12,532 nucleotides of DNA from positions 1-12,532 of the forward strand of contig JBMZAX010000025.1 in the NCBI GenBank assembly GCA_049611805.1, written 5' to 3'. Shown one piece after another: positions 7,046-12,532 of this stretch (position 1 is its first letter; each line of letters starts with the position of its first letter). The position numbers were made by a program, and so were the translations under genes. The notes under the pieces were generated by a model. That model worked only from the letters and a program-made list of their open reading frames with translations, ran no database searches and was not told the origin of the DNA. This DNA comes from UBA7378 sp049611805 (GTDB lineage Bacteria > Pseudomonadota > Alphaproteobacteria > RS24).

Positions 7046-7944
7046 GGATTAATCGCGCGGGTTCCCTTGCGCAACTCGAAATGCAATTGCGGGCGATCGA
7101 CATTTCCCGAACTGCCAACTTCGGCAATAACCTGCCCCTGTGTGACCTTTTCGCCGGCCGCCACACGAAACTTGGACGTGTGTGCATAGGCCGACACCCA
7201 GCCATCCGAATGGCGCACGAGCAGAAGATTGCCATAACCGCGCAATTCATTGCCGGCATAAACAACCACACCGTTCTCAGCCGCTTTAATCGGCGCGCCT
7301 TCGGGAGCCGCAATGTTAATGCCGTCATTGTGCAGGCCGCCGGCTTTCGGCCCGAAATTGGAAATTACCCGCCCGTCAACCGGAATTAAAAACCGCCCGG
7401 CGCGGCGCGGTGTCGGTGCCTTGGCAATCGTCTGTGCGGCTTTTGACGTTTGGCGTCGCGGTGCCGGAGCGCGGGCATCACCGCCGGGCACTTGCAGTTT
7501 CTGGCCCACCTGAATTGTATATGGCGCCGACAGCCGGTTAACGCGCGCCAAAGACGCGACATCAACCCCCTGGCGGCGCGAGATGGCATATAGCGTATCG
7601 CCGCGTTGCACGGTGTAGGATTTCGGGCGCGGCAATTGCACACGGTCGCCGGGCTTCAGGCGATAGGGCGCGCGGGCATTATTGGCATCCATCAACGCAC
7701 GCATCGAAACATTATTGCGCCGGGCAATGAGATAATAATTATCGCCCTGCCGAACCGTGACCTGACCGTTAACGGCTTTATCGGTGCGCCCTTTCAGATT
7801 TTTATTTTTGCGGCTCTTTTCAAAAAAACTTGGGCCCTTGGCGTTGCGCTCACTGTCATACCAGCTATCGGTCGAAACGGGCGCGCAAGCGGCAACGCCC
7901 AAAGCAAACCCCACGGCCGGAACAAGTGCGCGGCCATCAGCCAA
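7030..7944 (-). CDS. LysM/LytM-domain lipoprotein, NlpD/DipM-like, catalytically degenerate
   Basis: A probable lipoprotein that binds peptidoglycan and, by its family, activates amidases rather than cutting the wall itself. With the TTG start at 7944 it has 304 residues: a lipoprotein signal ending in GVAAC (lipidated Cys20), two LysM repeats (about 62-105 and 110-153), a basic linker, and an M23/LytM domain (about 187-300). The zinc site is broken: the usual HxGxD place reads HNDGIN (205-210, Asp replaced by Asn), and the usual HxH reads QLH (286-288). E. coli NlpD and Caulobacter DipM are degenerate in a similar way. The frame is also open further upstream inside surE, but only the TTG gives a sensible signal peptide. 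This start overlaps the surE stop by 8 bases. A GAAGAAG stretch some 15 bases upstream is a poor ribosome site, so coupling is likely. Confidence 0.85.
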   Translation of the reverse strand: MADGRALVPAVGFALGVAACAPVSTDSWYDSERNAKGPSFFEKSRKNKNLKGRTDKAVNGQVTVRQGDNYYLIARRNNVSMRALMDANNARAPYRLKPGDRVQLPRPKSYTVQRGDTLYAISRRQGVDVASLARVNRLSAPYTIQVGQKLQVPGGDARAPAPRRQTSKAAQTIAKAPTPRRAGRFLIPVDGRVISNFGPKAGGLHNDGINIAAPEGAPIKAAENGVVVYAGNELRGYGNLLLVRHSDGWVSAYAHTSKFRVAAGEKVTQGQVIAEVGSSGNVDRPQLHFELRKGTRAINPKTLI

Positions 7945-8713
7945 ACAGCGCCGACAGCTTCTTCTTAATTCCGGTATCCGTATGATCCATTTTGAGCGGC
8001 GTGATGGAAATATCGCCTTCCAAAATCGCTTCAATGTCTGTCCCTTTACCCGCATTGATTGATTCTCTTTTGAAATCATACCAATAATATGAGTTGTTGC
8101 GTGGGTCGATACGCTCCTCAAGACATAAAATACGAGCGTCGCGTTTGCCCTGCTTGGTAATCCGCACCTTGCAGCGCTTGTCCGGTTCAATATCGGGAAA
8201 ATTAATGTTCATCAGCGTGTCTTGCGGCCAGTCGAGCTTGAGCAGTTTGCGGATGATATTGGCCCCGTGCTTCACCCCAACCTCAAAGCGGATTTTGTGC
8301 CGGCTGTCCAAACTGATTGCCTGGCTCAGAGCCACGGACGGAATGCCGAACACCGTGCCCTCCTTGGCGCCCGCCACAGTGCCGGAATAGCTGACATCCT
8401 CGGCAATATTTTGCCCGAAATTAACCCCCGAAAGTACAAGTTCGGGCGGGTCGTCGCGCAGCATGTGGCGGGTCGCAAACATCACACAATCGGTCGGCGT
8501 GCCGGTTACGGCATATTTTTGCACGCCCTTTTTTATGAGACGCAAGGGTTGGGTCAGGCTCAGCGAGTGGCTGGCCCCGCTTTTTTCTTCCATAGGTGCC
8601 ACCACCCAAACATCGTCGGAAAGCTCATTGGCGATTTTAAACGCCGCCTTCAGCCCCGGCGCATTAATGCCGTCATCATTGGTTACAAGAATTCGTCTTA
8701 CCGGCTTCGTCAT
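7937..8713 (-). CDS. surE: 5'/3'-nucleotidase SurE
   Basis: SurE is a metal-dependent phosphatase that removes phosphate from nucleoside monophosphates and is linked to stationary-phase survival. The 258-residue protein has the metal-binding NDDG at 12-15, SGASHSLSLTQP, TGTPTDCV, LSGVNFGQN and DVSYSGTVAGAKEG, all in the expected order. I chose the ATG at 8713, although the frame is open further upstream, because GAGGTAG lies just before it and NDDG then falls at the normal distance from the N-terminus. That ribosome site overlaps the serS stop; the gap between the genes is 4 bases. In many alphaproteobacteria pcm (protein-isoaspartate methyltransferase) follows surE; here the lipoprotein gene follows directly. 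Confidence 0.96.
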   Translation of the reverse strand: MTKPVRRILVTNDDGINAPGLKAAFKIANELSDDVWVVAPMEEKSGASHSLSLTQPLRLIKKGVQKYAVTGTPTDCVMFATRHMLRDDPPELVLSGVNFGQNIAEDVSYSGTVAGAKEGTVFGIPSVALSQAISLDSRHKIRFEVGVKHGANIIRKLLKLDWPQDTLMNINFPDIEPDKRCKVRITKQGKRDARILCLEERIDPRNNSYYWYDFKRESINAGKGTDIEAILEGDISITPLKMDHTDTGIKKKLSALFG

Positions 8714-8717
8714 CTGT

Positions 8718-10001
8718 CTACCTCGATATTGGCTCAATTTTGGTGCGCCCGCCCATATAGGGCTGCAACGCTTCGGGAATAAGAACGGAGCCGTCTTCCT
8801 GATGATAATTTTCGAGCAGGGCCACAAGCGTCCGACCGACGGCCAGCCCCGACCCGTTCAGCGTGTGAACATATTGCGTGGATTTTGCATCCGCATGACG
8901 GAACCGCGCATTCATGCGGCGTCCCTGAAAATCGCCGCAATAGGAACAGCTGGAAATTTCCCGATAGCTGTTCTGCCCGGGCAGCCAAACCTCAAGGTCA
9001 TAAGTTTTGCGCGCCGAGAACCCCATATCACCGGCACAGAGCAACATGACGCGATAACTCAGCCCCAGCCGTTTCAGCACTTCTTCGGCGCATGCCGTCA
9101 AACGCTCCAGCTCGTCTTCCCCGTCATCGGGTTCCACAATACTGACCAGCTCCACCTTGGAAAACTGATGTTGGCGGATCATGCCGCGCGTATCGCGCCC
9201 CGCCGCGCCGGCTTCCGAGCGGAAGCACGGCGTCATGGCTGTAAACCGCAATGGCAGTTCGGCGGCATCGGTAATCCGGTCGCGCACAAGATTGGTCAGG
9301 GTCACTTCCGCCGTCGGCGTCAACCAATAGCCGTTTTCGGTGCGGAACAAATCTTCGGCAAATTTCGGCAATTGTCCGGTGCCGAAAACCGCGTCATCGC
9401 GCACAAGCACCGGCGGGTTTATTTCCGTATAGCCGAATTCGGATGTGTGCAGGTCGAGCATGAAATTGCCCAAAGCGCGCTCCAGCCGGGCAAGCTCGTC
9501 GCGCAACACAACAAAACGCGCGCCCGACAGCGCCGCCGCCGTCTCAAAATCCATCTGCCCCAGCGCTTCGCCGATTTCGAAATGCTGCGCCGCCGCATTG
9601 GCCCCGCCCGTCTCGCCGACCAGACGCACTTGCTGATTGTCTTCTTCATCCTCGCCTTCGGGTACATCCGGCGAGGCAATATTGGGCAGAACCGAAAGCG
9701 CTCGTTCAAGCTCGGCTTTCAATTTGCGCTCTTCGTCTTCGGCTTCCTGCAAGGCCGACTTCAAATCGGCGACTTGCGCCATCAGTTCTTCGGCGGCCGC
9801 GTCATCTCCGGCACCCTTGGCCTGCCCGATTTTCTTGGAGGCTTCATTGCGCGTCGTCTGCAAAGCCTGGGCTTTGGCAATCGCGGCCTTGCGTGCATCG
9901 TCGCAGGCAATCAGGGCGGCGGCGGCCGGTTCGGCATTCCGCTGTTGCAGCGCCTTGTCAAAGGCTTCCGGATTTTCGCGCACCAGATTTATATCATGCA
10001 T
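8718..10001 (-). CDS. serS: serine--tRNA ligase
   Basis: Seryl-tRNA synthetase charges tRNA-Ser with serine, and also tRNA-Sec where selenocysteine is used, in the cytoplasm. The 427-residue protein has the full bacterial layout. An N-terminal helical tRNA-binding arm rich in Ala, Lys and Glu (about 30-105) is followed by the class II core: motif 1 around 165-198 ending GYTEINPPVLV, the serine-site TPTAEV (228-233), motif 2 with CFRSEAGAAGRDTRGMIRQH (259-278), EISSCSYCGDFQGRR (348-362) and motif 3 GSGLAVGRTLVALLENY (383-399). The ATG at 10001 is preceded by AGGTGA at good spacing. The 79-base gap from tatC contains only a weak AT-rich palindrome and no clear promoter or terminator. Confidence 0.98.
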   Translation of the reverse strand: MHDINLVRENPEAFDKALQQRNAEPAAAALIACDDARKAAIAKAQALQTTRNEASKKIGQAKGAGDDAAAEELMAQVADLKSALQEAEDEERKLKAELERALSVLPNIASPDVPEGEDEEDNQQVRLVGETGGANAAAQHFEIGEALGQMDFETAAALSGARFVVLRDELARLERALGNFMLDLHTSEFGYTEINPPVLVRDDAVFGTGQLPKFAEDLFRTENGYWLTPTAEVTLTNLVRDRITDAAELPLRFTAMTPCFRSEAGAAGRDTRGMIRQHQFSKVELVSIVEPDDGEDELERLTACAEEVLKRLGLSYRVMLLCAGDMGFSARKTYDLEVWLPGQNSYREISSCSYCGDFQGRRMNARFRHADAKSTQYVHTLNGSGLAVGRTLVALLENYHQEDGSVLIPEALQPYMGGRTKIEPISR

Positions 10002-10080
10002 AATTCACCTCATCCGGACTTACATATCTTCTGTGTAATCGGCGTGTCTTTTTTAAGACCGTTCAAGCATCAATTCAAAC

Positions 10081-10902
10081 TCAGCTTTCCTCGGCCGGTT
10101 TTTGCATTGCGGCAATACTGAAAATCGATATTTCGTACAAGACCAATATGGGCACGCCCAATCCGATCTGGCTGACGGGGTCCGGCGGGGTCAAAAGGGC
10201 CGCCGTGGCAAACGCAAGAACAATGGCATAACGGCGGCGGCGGCGTAAGTCATCGGCGGTAATAATGCCCGCGCGGCCCAAAAGCGTGAGCACAACGGGC
10301 AATTGAAAACAAATGCCAAAGGCTAGCATCAACACCATGGCGAAGGACAGATATTCGCTCACACGGTTGAGCATGCGAACATCCGTGCCGCCGGTGCCCA
10401 ATATTTCCATCGACTGAAAAAATGCCAAGGCAAGCGGCATAATGAAGAAATAGACCAGCGCCGCGCCGCTGATGAACAAAATGGGCGAGGCCAGAAGAAA
10501 GGGCAGAAAAACGCCCCTCTCATTGCGATAGAGCCCCGGCGCAACGAAGCGATAAAGCTGGAAGGCCAACATGGGAAATGACAAAAACAATGCGGCAAAA
10601 AGCGAAAGCTTAATCTGCGTAAAGAAAAACTCATGCGGCGCAGTATAGATCATTTCCAGTTCCGCGCCCGTGCCCATGTCAACGGCGCGCTCGTAAGGAA
10701 TTAGCAGAAAGGCGAATATTTCCGACGCAAAAGCCAGACAGATAACAAAAGCGGGAAAAAAGAACCCGATAGACATCAGCAGGCGCGTCCGCAATTCGGT
10801 AAGGTGGTCGATAAGCGGTGCCTCGGACGCATCGACATCATTATCGACGCCATCTTTGTCAGCAGTGTCTTTATCCGCCGCATCCTTACTGACGCTCATC
10901 AT
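10081..10902 (-). CDS. tatC: Sec-independent protein translocase subunit TatC
   Basis: TatC is the six-span inner-membrane core of the Tat translocase. With TatB it binds the twin-arginine signal of folded cargo. The 273-residue protein has PLIDHLTELRTRLL (29-42), the family element with a conserved Glu in the first cytoplasmic segment, APHEFFFTQIKLS (88-100), FVAPGLYRNERG (119-130) and LTPPDPVSQ (237-245). Hydrophobic segments fall near 43-66, 98-120, 131-158, 183-207, 224-240 and 246-265. Residues 1-27 form an unusual acidic extension with eight Asp, one Glu and only three Lys. Two adjacent ATGs (10902 and 10899) are possible; GGGAG is better spaced for the second. The start overlaps the end of tatB by 17 bases, so translation is probably coupled. 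Confidence 0.97.
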   Translation of the reverse strand: MMSVSKDAADKDTADKDGVDNDVDASEAPLIDHLTELRTRLLMSIGFFFPAFVICLAFASEIFAFLLIPYERAVDMGTGAELEMIYTAPHEFFFTQIKLSLFAALFLSFPMLAFQLYRFVAPGLYRNERGVFLPFLLASPILFISGAALVYFFIMPLALAFFQSMEILGTGGTDVRMLNRVSEYLSFAMVLMLAFGICFQLPVVLTLLGRAGIITADDLRRRRRYAIVLAFATAALLTPPDPVSQIGLGVPILVLYEISIFSIAAMQKPAEES

Positions 10903-11311
10903 CGTCTCCCTTTTTCGAAACGACTTTCTTTTTCACGCCCGATTTCTTTTTTGCGACCGGTTTCTTTTTCGAAACAGTTTTCTTTTTCGAAGCGGTTTTC
11001 TTTTTCGGAACAGGTTTTTCCGAAGCATCATCTGAAGAAGACGCCGCATCTTCGGGCGGTTCGTCGAACAATGTCGGCGTGCCGGCATCTTCTTCATACG
11101 GATGGCTGTATGTTATGCGCTGTAAATCGGCACGCGGGTCAACCTCGCGGGCAATTTCATCAATTTGACTGCGGAAACCCTGGCTCAACACGCGCATGCG
11201 CCGCGCCAAACGCCCCAATGTGCGCAGCATGTTCGGCAATTCGCGCGGCCCCATAACAAGCAGAACCACAATGCCCAGAAGCAGCATTTCGGCCCAGCCA
11301 AGATCAAACAC
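10886..11311 (-). CDS. tatB: Sec-independent protein translocase subunit TatB
   Basis: TatB is a single-span membrane protein that forms the Tat cargo receptor with TatC. The start is GTG (11311), giving MFDLGWAEML; GAGG lies about 6 bases upstream, and the tatA stop is 9 bases before it. The membrane helix (about 7-20) leads into the TatB signature MGPRELPNMLRTLGR (20-34) and an amphipathic helix to about residue 58. The C-terminal tail is striking. After an acidic Asp/Glu/Ser stretch (73-98) come five KKK triplets exactly six residues apart (103, 109, 115, 121, 127) and a final KK (133-134), giving 18 Lys in residues 99-134. It ends GDDDERQ. The total length, 141, is within the TatB range. 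Its identity as TatB, and not a second TatA, follows from position and the GPRELP motif. Confidence 0.95.
   Translation of the reverse strand: MFDLGWAEMLLLGIVVLLVMGPRELPNMLRTLGRLARRMRVLSQGFRSQIDEIAREVDPRADLQRITYSHPYEEDAGTPTLFDEPPEDAASSSDDASEKPVPKKKTASKKKTVSKKKPVAKKKSGVKKKVVSKKGDDDERQ
10910..11005 (-). repeat. 18-base tandem repeat encoding the KKK-periodic tail of TatB
   Basis: Five successive 18-base units each begin AAAAAGAAA (KKK) on the minus strand, followed by three variable codons (TAS, TVS, PVA, SGV, VVS), with a shortened sixth unit AAAAAG. The first two units and the last share TCG just before the lysine block. The lysine codons are nearly identical while the spacer codons vary, which points to expansion by duplication followed by drift in the spacers. 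Copy number could differ between strains. Confidence 0.85.
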
Positions 11312-11320
11312 GGACCGCCT

Positions 11321-11533
11321 CTAGGACTTATTATCGGTTTTCGTTGGGTCTGTTTCATTGTCGATGACAGATGCAGCTTTTTCGTCAAGCACATCGACAT
11401 CTTCACGCAAACCTTTGCGAAAACTGGTGATTCCCGACGCAATATCACCCATAAGCGATGATATGCGTCCGCGACCGAACAGCAAAATGACCAAAACGAC
11501 GACAACTAAAATTTGAACCCAGCTAATTCCCAT
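11321..11533 (-). CDS. tatA: Sec-independent protein translocase subunit TatA
   Basis: TatA assembles around TatBC to form the conducting part of the Tat translocase. The 70-residue protein has the expected build: a short N-terminus (MGISWVQ), a membrane helix (about 7-19), the hinge FGRGRI (19-24), an amphipathic helix with SSLMGDIASGITSFRKGL (25-42), and a short polar tail ending TDNKS. FGRGxI followed by LMGD and FRKGL is typical of alphaproteobacterial TatA. The ATG at 11533 has AAGG seven bases upstream. It lies 11 bases after the stop of the upstream ABC ATPase gene and 9 bases before tatB, so all three are probably on one transcript. Confidence 0.96.
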   Translation of the reverse strand: MGISWVQILVVVVLVILLFGRGRISSLMGDIASGITSFRKGLREDVDVLDEKAASVIDNETDPTKTDNKS

Positions 11534-11544
11534 GGCTAACCTTT

Positions 11545-12532
11545 TTATTTCTCCGACTGCTTGAATACCATAAGTCGGTCGGCAGGGACAAAAAAATTAT
11601 CACCCTCCGGCGTAGCCGGTTCACGCAGCACAGCCTGCCATAGGGCGCCCGACTGCAATTCATAATCGCACAGCCACCCCGTTCCGACATGGCGTTGAGC
11701 GACAAGGCGCGCGGAAACGGCATAGGCCGGCCCGTTTGCCGCGCGAGCAATATCGGCCGGGCGCACCCCGATCATGTCATTGGCCGACCACGCACATGCC
11801 GGCGCACCGCCCACCGGTGCCAGCGCATCGCTGCCGAGTTCACCGGCAGATAGCGTGTTGACCTGGCCGAACATGCGCGCCACGCCGATATCGACCGGCG
11901 CGGCATAGATATTTTCCGGCGTGCCGATTTGAACCAGCCGACCGGCGCGCTGAACAGCCACACGGTCTGCCATGCGCAACGCATCGGCTGCATCATGGGT
12001 CACAATCAGCCCGGCCGCACCGGTGCGCTTCAGCATTTTAATGGTGAGATCGCGCATCTGGTCGCGCAATTGCTGGTCGAGGCTGGAAAACGGCTCATCC
12101 ATCAGCAATAGCGCAGGCTCCGGTGCCAGCGCGCGGGCCAGTGCGGCGCGCTGTTGTTCGCCGCCCGACAGCGTGTGCGGAAAACTGTCTTCAAACGCCG
12201 TCATGGTAACCTGCGCCAGCAAATCCCGCGCCAGTGCCAGCCGCTCTTTCTCGGCCAGATGCCGAATGCCGAAGCAAATATTTTCCAGCACGCTCAAATG
12301 CGGAAACAATGCATAATCCTGAAACAGAAAACCGATATTGCGCTTTTCCGGCGGCACCACATGGGTTGGCGTCGAAACGGTTTCGCCGGAAATGAGAACT
12401 TCGCCGCTATCGGGTGTTTCCATGCCCCCCGCCAGTCGCAGGCTGGTGGTCTTCCCGCATCCTGACGGCCCCAACAGGCAGACAATTTCGCCGGGCGCAA
12501 CATCGAAACTCACCGCATCGACCACACGCTGG
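11545..12532 (-). CDS. ABC transporter ATP-binding protein, FbpC-like (N-terminus outside window)
   Basis: This is the ATP-hydrolysing subunit of an importer. Counting from the codon at 12525, it has Walker A GPSGCGKTT (19-27), the Q-loop FLFQDYALFPHL (66-77), the signature LSGGEQQR (119-126), Walker B LLLMDEP (139-145), the D-loop SSLD (147-150) and the switch His in VTHD (177). A C-terminal regulatory region of about 110 residues follows, with FGQVNTL and IGVRPADI, of the TOBE kind seen in FbpC/PotA-type ATPases for ferric iron, polyamines or similar solutes. The frame continues through QR to the window edge and fits the family's missing first strand, so the GTG at 12525 is probably internal. 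The substrate cannot be read from this subunit, and no permease or binding protein is inside the window. It ends 11 bases before tatA. Confidence 0.9.
   Translation of the reverse strand, partial: QRVVDAVSFDVAPGEIVCLLGPSGCGKTTSLRLAGGMETPDSGEVLISGETVSTPTHVVPPEKRNIGFLFQDYALFPHLSVLENICFGIRHLAEKERLALARDLLAQVTMTAFEDSFPHTLSGGEQQRAALARALAPEPALLLMDEPFSSLDQQLRDQMRDLTIKMLKRTGAAGLIVTHDAADALRMADRVAVQRAGRLVQIGTPENIYAAPVDIGVARMFGQVNTLSAGELGSDALAPVGGAPACAWSANDMIGVRPADIARAANGPAYAVSARLVAQRHVGTGWLCDYELQSGALWQAVLREPATPEGDNFFVPADRLMVFKQSEK

Noticed and set aside
7945..8190. Upstream extension of the lipoprotein reading frame (82 more codons)
   Set aside because: It lies inside surE in another frame, has an Arg-rich composition, and would bury the lipoprotein signal in the middle of the protein.
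8714..8827. Upstream extension of surE by 38 codons
   Set aside because: It overlaps the end of serS. The internal ATG at 8713 has a clear GAGG site and places NDDG at its normal position.
10046..10059. GTCTT/AAGAC palindrome in the tatC-serS gap
   Set aside because: A 5-bp AT-rich stem with no following T-run in the transcribed direction; too weak to call a terminator or operator.
8463..10121. 552-codon open frame on the plus strand opposite serS and surE
   Set aside because: It runs antisense to two certain genes, has no recognisable motif, and shows low-complexity Arg/Phe/Gly runs expected from the complement of GC-biased codons.
10804..11256. Plus-strand frame with repeated Ser-Phe-Ser-Lys units
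   Set aside because: It is the complement of the lysine-coding repeat in tatB, not a separate repeat protein.
1..12532. Defence system, prophage, toxin-antitoxin pair, CRISPR, riboswitch or tRNA
   Set aside because: Every long conserved frame is a known housekeeping family, the gaps are short, and no tRNA-like fold, repeat-spacer pattern, integrase or transposase was seen.

Overview
This is a dense stretch of chromosomal housekeeping genes from an alphaproteobacterium. Evidence for that class: trmFO faces a squalene/phytoene-synthase-like (NDUFAF6-type) gene; yajC-secD-secF and tatABC-serS-surE-(LysM/LytM lipoprotein) lie side by side; and the TatA and TatB sequences are of alphaproteobacterial type. 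The genus cannot be named from the sequence. SecD and SecF are separate proteins, not a SecDF fusion. There are no tRNAs, rRNAs, CRISPR arrays, insertion sequences or phage genes, and no gene-free stretch longer than about 105 bases.

Layout. On the plus strand are the 3' end of uvrA (1-1097, cut by the window edge) and trmFO (1137-2561). Everything else is on the minus strand. The NDUFAF6-like gene (2562-3260) meets trmFO tail to tail with no base between the two stop codons. Next come a stand-alone membrane protein related to the N-terminal domain of PuuD-type urate hydroxylase (3366-3968), with a candidate promoter and a strong terminator of its own, and then secF, secD and yajC (4047-6937) behind a good candidate promoter. 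A terminator at 7011-7045, overlapping the preceding stop codon, separates this block from the next one: a LysM/LytM lipoprotein of the NlpD/DipM kind, surE, serS, tatC, tatB, tatA and an FbpC-like ABC ATPase that runs off the right edge (7030-12532). Most gaps in this last block are short or overlapping, consistent with one long transcript.

Function. The window groups both general export routes of the inner membrane: the Sec auxiliary complex (YajC-SecD-SecF) for unfolded proteins and the complete Tat translocase (TatA-TatB-TatC) for folded ones. Around them sit tRNA charging (SerS), tRNA modification (TrmFO), nucleotide excision repair (UvrA), a 5'-nucleotidase (SurE), a probable activator of cell-wall amidases and a probable respiratory assembly factor.

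I find no convincing new multi-gene system. The points most worth a second look are the perfect six-residue KKK-periodic basic tail of TatB facing an aspartate-rich N-terminal extension of TatC, a second lysine-rich tail on UvrA, the catalytically degenerate LytM lipoprotein with a probable TTG start inside surE, the stand-alone PuuD-like membrane module, and the gene-order differences (no pcm after surE; no Mth938-type gene after secF; an ABC ATPase before tatA).
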